NCBI GenBank assembly: GCA_014871385.1
Contig: CM026432.1
Coordinates: forward strand, 699,194 to 763,193
Length of the DNA stretch: 64,000 bases
Reading direction: 5' to 3'
Source of the DNA: Ceratodon purpureus
Lineage: Eukaryota > Streptophyta > Bryopsida > Pseudoditrichales > Ditrichaceae
Positions 1-12,900 of this stretch are shown one piece after another. Each line of letters opens with the position of its first letter. Positions within the stretch are counted from its first letter, which is position 1. The notes below the pieces were generated by a model that made no database searches, was not told the DNA's origin, and was given only the letters and a program-made list of their open reading frames with translations. The position numbers were made by a program, and so were the translations under genes.

Positions 1-15
1 ACATTTTAAGACTCA

Positions 16-831
16 TTTGATTGTGTTTATATTGATGAAAAATTGTTTTATCTCACTGAAGAGAGCAGCTGTTTCTATTTGGTCCCTGATGAAGAAGAGC
101 CCCATCGTACTGCAAAAAGCAAGCGCTTCATTCTCAAGGTGATGTTCCTTGCAGCTGTTGCTCGCCCTTAGTTTGATTACTTGAGAAATAAATATTTTGA
201 TGGCAAAATTGGAATATATCTTCTTGTTTTCGAAGAAGCAGCAAAATGATCTAGCAAGAACCGTCCAATCGGTACGATGGAATCAAAGCCAATTTCAGCT
301 ATCACAAAGGAAGTTACGAAACGGATTCTGATAGAGAACGTGTTTCGAGATATTAGATCAGTATGGCCACGAAGCTCAAGACCACGACCACTTGAAGTGT
401 ACGTTCAACAAGATAATGCAGAGCCGCATCCAAGTCCAGATGATCCCATTTTGATTGAAGAAGGCAATAAGGATGGACTCAAGATTTGTTTAGTGTGCCA
501 ACCACCAAACAGTCCAGATACCAATGTATTGGACCTTGGATTCTTCCGAGCCATCCAATCACTACAGCATCAGAAGGCACCTAGTGTGATTGATGAGTTG
601 GTCAATGCAGTAGTGACCTCATTTAATGAGATGAAGAAAGAAAAACTAAATGATGTCTTTCTTTCCCTTCAAAACTGCCTCATTAGTGTAATGAAAGTTC
701 AGGGGAGAAACAACTACAAGCTTCCTCACATGGGCAAAGCAAAATTAGCAAGATTAAGCCGTTTGCCCATAAATTTAGAGTGCCCTATTGACATATTACA
801 AGGCGCCTTCGACGCTACTCGTGACATGTAG
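16..831 (+). pseudogene. Plant mariner-like (Tc1/mariner, DD39D) transposase, decayed 3' part
   Basis: This is the catalytic half of a plant mariner-like transposase, a DDD nuclease that cuts and pastes its own element. The frame starting at base 16 reads an IDEK motif (first catalytic Asp, codon 34-36) and FYL. From the Met at 277, QQDNA holds the second Asp (residue 46 of that stretch) and NSPDTNVLDLGFF the third (residue 86). The 39-residue gap between them is the DD39D signature of plant mariner elements. The frame is broken by TAG at 169-171 and TGA at 247-249, and the part upstream of base 16 appears frameshifted (TAA at 7-9). The C-terminal end is complete, with a stop at 829-831. The N-terminal DNA-binding half would lie outside the window. 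I found no terminal inverted repeat downstream. It is a dead copy. Confidence 0.85.
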
Positions 832-3800
832 TTCACTAGAGAGAAAAATTTATAGTAGAAGCACCTAGAATTTCCTTTGGATTATTTTGACCTTGTGCAG
901 CTTCACATGTTTTTGCCTTACATATGGGAATTTGACATTGGTAGAAAGCCTATCTTTGACTTGTTGAATGCAATTGTGTTTTTGTACATCAAAAGTCAGT
1001 ACATAAAAAAATTCACAGTACAATATCCAATCAACTGTTCTATTGCTATATTTGTCTTTTTTTTTAACGGAAATAAAACAAAAATTTTCTCTTTTTAAAA
1101 ATTCATGGACAATTTTCATTGATGGAGGAAACAATTCAAAGAACTAAGATAACAAACTCCCAGCAGGATTACTTTCTATTTGATACACCAAAAAGAATCG
1201 GCAAATCAACTTGCAAGGGAGAATTTCTAAGTAACTGCGGGGTGCCAACTCAAGATGTATGGAGCCGTCACCTTCCAGTCAAAGGTGCCATGGAGCTCCT
1301 ACTTGCTCCCCAATTTCATTGAAATACTAAAATACTCTCTTCCATTTAATTCTATAGGCCTACTATCATGATGACTACACTCCCAACAAGTTTCCATGAA
1401 ATTGCTCTGTGAATGAGGAATTCATTTCCCGGGCTCTTCTTCCATGTCACACTTGGAAAATCATTTTGGGACAAGAAAAGAAGACTAACTGGAAGATCAT
1501 TTTGGGACGAAGAAAGTGTTATGTGGTGGCTTTTCGGCTGGTGCAAACGATTGATCCCTTGGCACCAATGTATACACAATTCTACAATCCATTATACATT
1601 TCGATATTTAAAAAGAATTATATATCTGTTCATCAAAGAGTTTGTGATAAAGTAATTACAACAAAATAATAATTTAAAATAAAATAAAATTATTGAATTT
1701 AAAGTCAATTTGTATCTAATTTAATATATCATTAATAAAGAGAGGAAAACACAAATGTGGAAACTTACATAATGTGAAAACGTAAACATAAAAATCTGAA
1801 ACATACATAGTTTTCTAATGCAGTCATGTAATTTGTAGTGACGCATTGGTTTAGTTTCATAATGGTTTAAACGTTCAAACATTGTATTTAAAAAATACAT
1901 ATAAAGTTTAATGTGGTTGGCTAATTTTCAAAGCTTTTAGAAATAGCAAAATGACGGCATGAGTATAAAAAGAAACATGTAAAATGTATTCCGAGAAAAA
2001 AGATATATAAAGTTATGAAATATTTCAATCGTCAAGTAAAGACCCATTCAAATAATGGAAAGGTTGCATGTTGTTCTAGAAGACTGAAATAAGGTGTGAT
2101 AATGAAATTGAACATAGGTTTAATAAAAAAAACATTCAATTTCAGTTCACAGCATGACACTTTTTTACAGTACACACTTGTAGTTGCTACCACTTCGGCA
2201 CAGCTACACCAAGCTCGTCAATTGTACTCCCTTTATAAACAGCCTTAGAGATAACCTTTCGGCTTTTAGCAATTGGGGTTTTATACTCGTCAGAGATAGG
2301 TTTCAGGTTAATATGTTCGTAAAATTGCAAACTAAAGATAGACCTTTCCAAGAATTTCAGTCAAGGCAGTCCATCACAACTTGCCTAACTCTTAGAGTTA
2401 CATTCTCCATTTGAACTATGCAAATTTGAAGTTGGTTCTGTAGGTAAGCAAGAAGTTCGAACACCAAAAATTGATCGACGTTTTCGTACAATGACTAAAC
2501 ACACTCTCCCAAAACAGTTATAAGCAAAAAAAAAATCTATGGATCAATGAGTCTCGAGGGATTTAGACGACATTGCTACTATAGCAACTGTTATAATCAA
2601 ACTTTGGTTATAAGGATATTTACAAAAATTCAACAAGAAGGTTGAAAAAACAATAGCAGCGTATCAGAGTTTCCAAACTTTTACCAAAAATCTATTGCTA
2701 TCAACTCCTACACTGCAAGAAACCTGATGATTCAAATGATTGTCAAAAATTGTGAACTCAACCCGATTCTCGGAAAAAAGAAGCAAACTTAATTATGATG
2801 AATAGGATTTTACAAGTCGGATATCACAATTTCAGCAATCTAGCGTTGCTTGCAAAGTGTCCAGATTGTGAATGAAAGTCGCAGCCGACAATTCAAATGG
2901 CATTGCAATCATTCCTTCCATGACAACGAGGTAGGAGTTTCAAATTGCGTCACAAGGAGTGCACATAGCCTCCCCAGGGCGGAATATATGCTGATTTTGT
3001 TGGAAAATAGCCTCCCCTCTGTTACATTACTGCATTGAGTGTACACACTGGATGAACAGGAAACAAAACTGGCAGAGTGAAGCCAAAACCTTAAAACTGA
3101 CTCCTTTTATTTTTATATAATGAATAATTAAATTAATAAATTTTTTTAAAATAATAATTAAAAAAAACTTTTAGAAATTTAACTATTACATTCATGATTT
3201 TCTAATAATCAAAAACTAATTTGATTAATTGAATCAAGTGACTATTTTTTTATAAATAAATCTGTATTAATGGTTTTTGCATCATAGTTTTTTAATTTTG
3301 ATAATTTTGAGATTTATGTTCTTTTAGCATTATGTCAATGAATGCTACTGGACCCATTGCCCTTAATCAAACCCTTCTCGCTACGCTCAATGGGTTTGAA
3401 ATTCTTAATGTTGTTCAGATATTTTTATGAGAAATATATCGTTTATTTATAAAACTAAATTAATTTTAAAAAAAAAAAAAAAAATCTTAATTTTTTTCCT
3501 TTTAGGAGTAGCTACATTACACAATCTGAAACTATACATTTCATTGAACCCTTCATAAATGTCCGTCTTCATCTCCTTCCACCACTTAAATCAGATTCTC
3601 AATCTGTCAATTGACATGCAGTTGACAAGCTATGTACACTCTCTTTGATTCACTCTGAAACGCTATCGTCCATCATAAACAATATACCACTTCCAGATTT
3701 GGCTTGAATTGACACAATTCAAAAACAAAATGATTAATTTCTATCACAAGCACATACATTTGAGAGACATTCTTGTATAAGAAACATTTACAGGTACACC

Positions 3801-4849
3801 AAGGCAGAGGACATTTGTATCAACATGAGTAGAATCTGAAAGACTAAAAGACAAGATACGAACCTCTTGGGTGTATGTTTCAAGACTCTATGTTGATTCC
3901 ATGTGACAACGGATACTTTGTGAGGTTGTATACAAGACCTGCACTAACTTACCGCATGTTAGACATAGGTCGGAAAACACTGTCACTTTGGATCACCAGA
4001 ACATCACTTAAAAATAGTTTCACATATCACAAGTAATTTAGTATTTGAGTACGTGATATGTGAAAAGGGTGCGAGCTAATAGCGAGCAACGGTGAAATAC
4101 TATCAAATACTTGAGTAGTAGAGTGCTCTAATAGCTCACAAATTGGATTTAATAGAAGGCTAGAGGGTTCTGATAGCTAGTAAAGGTGAGTACCAATGGC
4201 AAAATATGAGGGTACATTTCAAACTAAACCCTAATAAATTAAAGTCAAGATTATAAATTGTACCCAATTCAATGTTGGTGATCATACTAACCGATCACGT
4301 GGGATCCAACTTATCAAGTAGCATTCATATCAAGAAACTACACTGGTGATAGATCAGACCTGTAGACCATCAATCTACAAAAGAGAGTTGTTTCATTACA
4401 CCAAACAAAAACAAACATGTAAAAAAAACATTGAGCAAAACCAACGAGTAGAAATCTCGACGCGCAGTTCTTTCCAAACCAAATGCAGGGTATGATATAG
4501 GTCAGTAACAGGTGGCTCCGGTCATCAAACAAAGGCATCACATCATGCTACAAGCTAATTTGTAACCTCCAAACCCTTCCGACCGCAAAACCCCAAACAC
4601 CCAAAAAGACTCAAAATACCCTCAAAAATGCTGAAAATCTCGGCAAACAAAACGGCATACCAAGATCTGGCTTTGCACATATTTGCACATATGGCATCGT
4701 GGAGAGCGGCAGGAGTTGGCACAGAGACAAAGCATGGTGACCCCACAGCAGTGGCAGAGCTCGCGCCTTCTACATCATGGCGTCTAGAATGCCTCCATAG
4801 TGGTTCGTCTTTTCGGCTTTAGTGTTTCTAAGCCCTCACTGAGAACATA
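832..4849. other. AT-rich intergenic DNA
   Basis: I see no gene here. The sequence is AT-rich with short poly-A and poly-T runs (for example around 3465-3485), and its small reading frames overlap on both strands with no recognisable motif. One short perfect inverted repeat is listed separately. Confidence 0.5.
4018..4065. repeat. 13-bp perfect inverted repeat
   Basis: TTTCACATATCAC at 4018-4030 is repeated as its exact reverse complement at 4053-4065, with a 22-base loop. It could be a small hairpin or the relic of a transposon end. Nothing around it decides between these. Confidence 0.6.
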
Positions 4850-5640
4850 TTGCGGATATACAATGTTGATGGTCAATATGTTGTAGATAAGCGACAATTT
4901 GTCCAACATACTAAGTTGTTGTTGGAATCCACTAATCTAAAAAAATATGCCATATGTGCAATCATGCATTTGCCTCGCCTCCAAAAGAATTGACTTCTTC
5001 TTATTTCTATCACCAAAATCTCCATGTCAAGCCACCAGACAATTCTTCCACTTATATGCATACCATTAAACAACGCAACCTTCTTGGAAAACCACAATCA
5101 TAATTTATTGTCAACTTCTTTTTTAAGTCAATCCTCAAGTAGATTGATTAGATGATACGCCTCAAACTCAGCCCTAATTACAAGACAAAATTGCTTCATA
5201 GATCTAATTGAAGTAGTTTTACTAGTCTTGCAATGTGTGTTTGTAGCATCAACACGCAACTTGTAATACAAAATCCTCAAAGTCAATATGATCTTCTGAT
5301 GAGGAGATAAATCTATGTAGTTACCCGCATCCTTTTTTAAAACAAAGTATTCATCTCTATCGTAAATCCTATCTAGAATTGTCAAAAACAATGACATTTG
5401 TCTAAAGTATTGGTGTTAGAAAATGTGTGGTCCATACCCTAGTTCTTCTGCCAAAAACTCAAACATCATATGGGTGTGCGTCTCTTGTCTATGTCTTTCA
5501 AAGTTAGACAATTTCCAAGGACGTGATCCTTGAACACCTCTAGGCACTTGACCATGTAATAAAGTCAATCCAAATTCCATCATCTAAGTCATATTCAAAT
5601 CGTCTTCCTCATTGAGAGCTCTCCAAGTAGCAAATATGCG
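4850..5640 (-). pseudogene. PIF/Harbinger (ALP1-like) transposase relic
   Basis: Read on minus, 5397-5128 gives a stretch with YFVLKKDAG, a segment close to SPHQKIILTLRILYY, then SIRSMKQFC. This is the order seen in the N-terminal part of plant Harbinger/ALP1-like nucleases, whose usual form has KKDA, LSPxQK, RxLAYG and ESLKRFC. Upstream on the same strand (about 5640-5400) is a related leader with an in-frame TAA just before it. Downstream, about 5100-4850 keeps scattered nuclease-core remnants in shifting frames (GFPRRL, then an MH, then an LDKLSLI segment like the family's NVLDxSxL). Several stops and frameshifts show it is dead. Family assignment rests on motif order only. Confidence 0.6.
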
Positions 5641-7348
5641 TTGCCACCATAAATCCATAGTGTTGACCATAATAAACACTTAAATAAAAATAAAAATTGA
5701 AAGAACCTCAAAGCATGTCTGGGCAAGCTTCCATTCTCCGATCACACCATGTTGACATGACAATAGTGCATACAAGTTGACCCAGATTCAAAGGGGGCCC
5801 CACTCAAATCTAGCCTGGGCGATTTGCAAATTTGGGTTGGAATTTGCAAATTCACCCAGCCCAGATTTGCAGCACCTTCATGATCCTAAAGTTGTTTCTA
5901 GAGCGAGGGTAAGGGTCTGCTTATTACCAAGTCAAGTTGTTGTAGAACGCTCTACAAGCCATTTTTTAGGGTGCATGATTCTCAACAAGGGTGCGGATGC
6001 TCTTAGATACCATAAGTTTAGATTTACTATCATCTTAATTACTTACTCTATATATCAAACAGATATATAAGAGTTTGATGGTCTCTTCATATTGGATGTT
6101 TTAAAGCTTGGTGGTCTTTAAACTCAAGGAAAACTAGTTTTGAAGGATGGCATGACAACAATTTTAAAAATAAAATAAAATAGAGATCGCCAAGCTCTTA
6201 TATGCCAAACAGAACAAGACTACGATGATCTCCATGCCGCCCAACTTTTGTATAAAATAATAATAATAATACAATAAAATAAAACTCATGGTATTTTTTG
6301 AAACTAAAGGTGACTTTGAAGAGAATTTTAACCAAAAATTATTTTATTTGATAAAATTTAAGTTAAATAAATGATATCCATTGAAATAAAGCAACCCTGA
6401 TTCCATGGAGTTTTGATGGTGTTTAACTAAAAAACTGAAATAATTCATATAGAATGTTTATTTCAAAGGTTGCATTGAAGAAGAATAATGTTTTCCTTAT
6501 TTAAACCAAAGTAAAGAAAGTGTTCACTAGTACTACTTCCACTCAAAACTCTACATACACAAGGACAATCTTGGCCTCCGGATCCTTGGGCGGCCCGAGT
6601 TGAGCCTTCAACTCGTGGAGGCGCGCCTTTAAGTTCACCCTCTTTTATCACACAAAAGAGGAATCCTTGGTACCTTGTTTTGGATTAAAATTGAGTTACT
6701 ATACTCTGATTTACGTCAAATGTCCGCCGCGTGTATCGCAAAGGCGTTATGCGGAGTAGGGAGACCTAGTATCAAAGTATGTCCTCTCTTGTCAAGTATT
6801 TAGAATTTGATGTTTGTTGTATGTAACAGTTTTCTATGGGGCAGCCCTTAGAGTGCCATGAGCAACAAGATGCTGCAATACTCAAAACTGAGTTGAATAC
6901 CAAGTTCTATACAATTGTGAATTGAATATTCAATGTTGCAAAAATCTGTATAAGCAGCAATGAGCGTCGTTGATATCAATTGCTTATCCGTAAAGAGACT
7001 TTGTACAATTGGACTTGTCAAAACTCAAAATCTTTATTTGCAACAAAATAGAGAACTGATGAAACAAACTACAAATGCAACCTTAGTTATTGCAGAGCAA
7101 CTCGAACCAACTCGCTACAATTGGTATGACTTGTCCGAAGTACACGAAGCCCTCTCATAATTGCCAAAGCACATCAATACCTCAACTTAACCATCAACCA
7201 AAATGAAATTGTACGTCGTCAAGCTCTATCATCCCAATCTACAAGCAAGCTTATTAAGTGACAAAGTCTATGTTAGTAAGTAGGAAGTCAACTAAATCCT
7301 AAATTATATGTAGAGCCTAATTCGACAGCTTCTCACTAGTGATGACAT
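5641..7348. other. Intergenic DNA, no gene seen
   Basis: The stretch includes AT-rich parts (about 6120-6480) and a short GC-richer patch (about 6540-6650). Open frames are short and unsupported. Confidence 0.45.
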
Positions 7349-7352
7349 ATAG

Positions 7353-8089
7353 GGGGGGAAGCACAATAAAGTGTACCACAAAAGTGCTTAGCTCATTGTC
7401 AATTTCAGCCATTGTTGTAAACACTAGGAAAAGTGACATATAATTTGATGATATGTTGGAAGGGGCTTTGGGTATAGAAAATAGACTCGGTCATCTTGAG
7501 TCTACGAAATTTTGGAACCGATGTGTGCCTTTTACGAAGCCTTACGAGTCACGGCAAGTGATCCAAAGTGAATGCTATCATTTGAAGAAGTGGACAAAAA
7601 AGAGTGCACAAATGTTAGAAATCACTTTTGACTGCGCTGTACCCGCCGATTGTGAATTGTGGTTTCAAAAATGGGCCTAAGCAATTCCTTTGAAAGTTTG
7701 TATAGCCGAAAAGTTTCGTTGGGACGTTTTCGGGGAGCTGTTTTCGACGAAACTTTTTGTGAGGTTTTTTTCACCGAACATTGTTTTTTAAATTGGAAAA
7801 AACATCCTCTAAAGACAATAGAGGGCCCCAAATGAAGAAATTAAGTTTTTGGAAAAGTTCATTTTCATGATTTAGTACTAGTGGTCAAATTAAGTTTCAA
7901 TTGAAGATGTTTTTTTTATGGAGATGCCTGTAAGATACCTTGAGACACCTTAAAAAGTGACTAAAATGCTCAAAAACTACACCAAAATGCTCAAAATTAG
8001 ATTTGAGCAATAAAAAACAGCACACTTCAAATTCACTTCCTAGTGATCACATGTTGCACTTTGTGGTACACTTTATTGTGCTCTCTCCC
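7353..8089 (+). mobile_element. 0.74-kb inverted-repeat DNA element, intact copy 1
   Basis: The element is 737 bp with imperfect terminal inverted repeats of about 30 bp. The left end begins GGGGGGAAGCAC. The right end, read inwards, begins GGGAGAGAGCAC, and both continue AATAAAGTGTACCACAAA. It is flanked by a 4-bp duplication, ATAG, at 7349-7352 and 8090-8093. It has no transposase, so it is non-autonomous and MITE-like. A 4-bp target duplication is unusual among common plant MITE families and recalls Sola-type elements, but I do not assign it. A second copy in inverse orientation starts at 8563 and is split by the CACTA element. The site matching that insertion is TGA at 7629-7631. A 75-codon open frame on plus (7453-7680) is shared in part by both copies and is most likely chance. 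Confidence 0.9.
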
Positions 8090-8093
8090 ATAG

Positions 8094-8558
8094 TGATCTT
8101 CCTCACAATTCCGTCTCGTGACATTAGGAGAAATCTATAGTCTCAAAGGGGCCTTTGAATTTCCCATGTGCCAAAAAACTTGATTCAAAGCGTGATCTTT
8201 TGATGGTGGGACCAATGGTGCCATCTGGCTGACAATAGTGTATTTCCATGGGTCCAGCAAGGGGTCTAGTTAATCAATGTTGCTAGCGTTACTAATACTG
8301 CCAACACTACCATCACTACTAGCATTGCCATCACTGTGGTTTCTGGCGCTATCAGCAAGCACCGACATGCACCATGGGCTTTTATAGAGACGGGTGTTTG
8401 GATAGCAGGTTCATCTAACACGGGTTGTCTTACAAGACACCTTTGGGACCCCATTTTTCTTCTAATGCATCTATTCAACAAGAATAAGTAAACAATCACC
8501 ACACTCACCAAATGCTATCCTTGCCAAAAGATTTGCTAGCAGTTTTATCCATAGAGAT
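8094..8558. other. Spacer between the two inverted 0.74-kb copies
   Basis: These 465 bases of host DNA separate two inverted copies of the same element. I see no gene. The spacer would form the loop of a long hairpin if the region were transcribed. Confidence 0.5.
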
Positions 8559-8562
8559 GTCA

Positions 8563-9024
8563 GGGAGAGAGCACAATAAAGTGTACCACAAAGTGCAACA
8601 TGTGATCACTAGGAAGTGAATTTGAAGTGTGCTGTTTTTTATTGCTCAAATCTAATTTTGAGCATTCTGGTGTAGTTTTTGAGCATTTTAGTCACTTTTT
8701 AAGGTGTCACAAGGTATCTTACCGGGCATCTCCATAAAAAAAACATCTTCAATTGAAACTTAATTTGACCACTAGTACTAAATCATGAAAATGAACTTTT
8801 CCAAAGTCTTAATTTCTTCATTTGGGGCCCTCTATTGTCTTTAGAGGATGTTTTTTCCAATTTAAAAAACAATGTTCGGTGAAAAAAACCTCACAAAAAG
8901 TTTCGTCGAAAACAGCTCCCCAAAAACGTCCCAACGAAACTTTTTGGCTATACAAACTTTCAAAGGAATTGCTTAGGCCCATTTTTGAAACCGCAATTCA
9001 CAACCGGAGGGTACAGTGCAGTCA
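8563..9024 (-). mobile_element. 0.74-kb element, copy 2, part before the CACTA insertion
   Basis: This is the inverse copy of the element at 7353-8089, nearly identical over the compared stretch with only a few single-base differences. It starts GGGAGAGAGCAC and is preceded by GTCA at 8559-8562. The homology stops exactly at TCA (9022-9024), after which the CACTA terminal repeat begins. The rest of the copy resumes at 47566. Confidence 0.93.
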
Positions 9025-9041
9025 CACTAGTAGAAATCCTG
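9025..9041 (+). repeat. CACTA left terminal inverted repeat
   Basis: CACTAGTAGAAATCCTG, identical over 17 bases to the reverse complement of 47549-47565. The CACTAGTAGAAA start is typical of plant CACTA ends. Confidence 0.95.
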
Positions 9042-9962
9042 GAATCAGTGACATGTTTAGTGACTACATTATGAGTCATTCTGTACAAATGTGAAAAAAA
9101 AGGACACGGAATATTCATGTACATATGGACGAGTCCTTCTTCTGTCCGCGTTGTTTTGGACTCGTTTTACCAACGCAGTAAAACGCTTCCCCCGGATCGA
9201 CTGTATGTCATGCCTGTTCAGTGTGCGATGATTTCAATATCTTCCCCATACTCATATGCCATCAACGTTTCAGCTCGAATAACGTAATAGTCATGCTGTC
9301 TACATTAGAAACATTGATTGCATCTTCGTAATCGCTGTAAAATCTACGAACTTCAATCCATTTGATCTTGTTCGGTAGCACAAATGTCGGCTTCAAGGAG
9401 CCACACGCGCACACACGCCCCGTTCTCGTTGGTCCATTGAATTTTGAATTCAAACATCAATCTTGTCTTCTCCAATAAGTGTCGGACATGTGTTAATCAT
9501 TTCAGTGGCACCGGCAATGTAGAGAAGACTGAGCGTCGTAGTACAGTGGCATCCGTTGGCATCTTGGTACACGTGGCTCTCTAGAACTGGATCATTAATT
9601 TCACATAATAAGCAAATTTATCGAAAATCGCCGATGATATTGAAATAAATCCCAAAATAGGGTTACAGCATTCAGCGACGGGACATTATCTCCCGCTGCG
9701 TAGTTGTATTCTCGCTATATCCTGGACACGCATTTCTCTGATTCAACAGAGGAACTGCTTAAGATAATATACCATGACTCCCGCTACGGATACCTAGGTT
9801 TTATAGGTCATTAAACCTATACACTACATTGGAAGTGTTGAGTAGAAAAAATGATATACAGCGACTAATACTCTCCGTCCATCAACCATCCACAGCGGGA
9901 TATACATGGTAGTTTACACTAGAGTTTTTATAATAAAATACTGCCTAGAAGTGAAATGTCGC
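9042..9962. other. Left subterminal region of the CACTA element
   Basis: No convincing gene. A 63-codon minus frame (9453-9262) is possible but unsupported. The motif CAGTAAA followed by C-rich bases occurs near 9176. Similar CAGTAA motifs occur two or three times in the right subterminal region (about 47371-47455), so they could be transposase-binding repeats. This is weak. Confidence 0.35.
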
Positions 9963-12900
9963 TTACTGGCGTAGAAAAACCAGTTCTTTGAGCCATAAGA
10001 CACTCGATCCAAGGGCGTCGCTCAGGTTTGCTTGATCTGCTTGCTCGACGGGCACCATGAGGGGGAAGTCGACAATTACCTCTTCCAAGTTCACCCGCAG
10101 GTACTGCGACGGAATTGGGCGGTTGTGGAACATTCCCTCACCACCGACGCTCAAAACTGTCCCTGCACCCACTCGTAGCAACAGATCGAGATTGTCCGCT
10201 AGCCATACCTTATCCCCAGGTCCGATCTGTATCATACTTTAAACTCAGTGAATGATAACTTGAGTTATTTTGAAACTCAAACTTAGAAATAGCGGATAAT
10301 AATTTGCAATGAATTGTGAATCGCATTTCATCGCATATATGGTCCACACTGTTATCCATGTTGTTCTATATTCATTAGATTAACGAGTCATGAAGGTGAT
10401 TTAATATCTCAACCATGCACAATTTCTTATTTAAAAATGAAAGAGGTTCATGACTATTGAAATGTAATCAAAAAAATTAAGCGCAAATCGTGTGCATGGG
10501 ACTGGTAGTCGTTACCTTTTTCAAAGATTTCTCCTGGTTTACTGAATCTTTGTATTCCGATCCCTGCATCATGACCCAGTCATAAGTACTTGAAATCACA
10601 TAACCTAGGAATTTCCTATACATGTGAAAGTAAAGACATGTTTTACTTCATTGAACAATGGGATGAATAGAGGAGATGTAACTCTGTACGCGGTTGTACA
10701 GTAACTTACAACGTTGCATAATGAAACCATTACCATACATGGTGCTTGTTCCTTGCTATTATATCTGAATTTGAAGGGTCCCAGGTTGTAATATTTACCA
10801 AATGTTTATACTCATCTAGTCTCCACCACCTCTTCCTACATAGTAAACCTAAGTTCCTTTTTGATTAATCACCAAATACAATCGATTTAACATGTTTAAT
10901 GAACTCTCTCCATGACGACCACGTAGTGTAATTTCATAAAAATAAAAATACATACCTGTACTCCTGTTGTTTGTTCATTAACTGTTGTTTCCTTGCAAGT
11001 ATTCTGAGCAATGCCATAGTAAGTGTCAGTTCCTCAACTGAAAGGAAAAAAGATCCGGAATACAAAGTTTCACTCGCAGTAGCTACGCTGTTATCCAGAA
11101 CAATATACAAGAGTTTAATATGTAAATCAAGTATTACCAATTCTCAGATAATTATGTAGAAATGGGTTCACTGCATCATACATATCTAATATATTTGAAC
11201 TTTGACATTTTTCAATTACATCGTCAGTCGATCACATTTACAATTATTCCAATTACTCAGCTTCCTGTAATTTTTTTTTGTCTATTTAATACGCATCCAA
11301 TCCAGGTCGTCTCTATTATGAACAAATGTACACATAGTATGTAGTCCAGAGTTACATTTGGACCTATGTTTGTGGAAATCCATAACTGTCTTGGGGCAGA
11401 AGACTATTACCTTTGCATGAGTACTGTCTCCCTCTCTCCTAGAGGATTTGATAACCCTCTCAACCACGCGTTTCTGCGAACGCACGGGATCACCTATTAT
11501 TATCCCAGTAGCAAGATAATTCTGTATGCTTTACGACTACCTCACGATTGTTACACGGTTGTTATAAATGCACATAAAAACTTGCATATCTAAAATCAAA
11601 TTACCCGTATTAGAAATGCACAAGTACGATGGACTTCATATATGACGTTTGTCTTAAGTCAGACGGTTATTCACCCAAAACACATGATACATCGTACTTC
11701 AGATCCTCTGTTGCATCAATAACCGAATCAATACATCTTACTTACTGAAATCTCATGAATCTCCATGTTCATATTATATTTTTAATATAATAAAAAGGGG
11801 ACAGGTTCGATCGTCGTTGTGATGAACAAACAAAGACAGTGGACCTTGTCAATACATACATGCATCGAACCTTTATAGAATATCATACATTTTTTAAGTG
11901 CAGGTGTCGATTACCTTTACTTTGTTCACGCCTACGTTTGGTTTGGAACTTGAAATAACCCTGACAACCTCGTGTCTCTGAGATTCCATGCAAAACCAAG
12001 TTAGTAATACAGAAGACAACATGTTATGTTTATTTGAAGCCTACCTCACAATCTAAAGTGTCCATCTCCAAAAAATCATAAATGGAATTTTGCACTCTAA
12101 GAAAATTTCTCCGTTATTATCATAGCAGTAATACATGTAACGTCCAATATTCCATATGTCGCTAGTTATCCGGTTAACCCCATATAGTGTTCTCCTATCA
12201 GAAACCATAAACCTACATTTGTCCTCATATTTGGGACATGCACTTCCTAGAAACAACAACTACTGAGACTACAACTTCAGAATTGATGAGCATACAAGTT
12301 CCTAGTCCACTCTGAGAGACATCACTGCAAATTTAATTGATAAGAAACTGAAATGACTTGTACAGAAAAGTATGTGCAATAGTCATTTGGTTTTGTTTAC
12401 CTCTTCACAACGTCTTATCTCATTGACTGAAGACTTCAATCTATCGTCTTTTCGACGTTCCTCCTCATCTGATGACTTACATACTTCACTCCACCATTTT
12501 TCGGTTGTGCCGGGTGCTCCCCGACTACTTTCCCCTTCAATGAAGACAACATTGTCTTCCCTCGATTTATCTATTGAGGGGGGCTTCAGCGATTGCTCGG
12601 GTTCCTTACCTCTTCTATCGTCATTACATGTTAGAGTACTGAGCACATTCTGCATCATACTTTGTAGATCATCCAGCCGCCTGTTGGTTTCGATTTGGTT
12701 GCGCTCCATTGCTGAAAGCCGGACTGCATTTTTTTTTTCCATCTCCTACAATACATATCAAAAAGTCAAGTAATATTCTGTGACTGCTAATATCTACATA
12801 CTTGCAATAACATATTGTTTTTAAAACACCAGCGCATACAAAAATATGAACAAAATAAAATAAAAAATTTCCTATAGAACCTAACAACAGCATTAGCAGA

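Noticed and set aside
865-1134. Opposing frames of 73 and 89 codons
   Set aside because: They overlap on both strands in AT-rich DNA after the mariner relic, with no recognisable protein.
7453-7680. 75-codon frame largely conserved at 47499-47744
   Set aside because: The conservation follows from the recent duplication of the 0.74-kb element. It has no motif, and the ends of the two frames differ because the second runs into the CACTA end.
12372-12773. 133-codon plus-strand frame
   Set aside because: Antisense to the ORF1 exon at 12401-12745, which has splice sites and phase in its favour.
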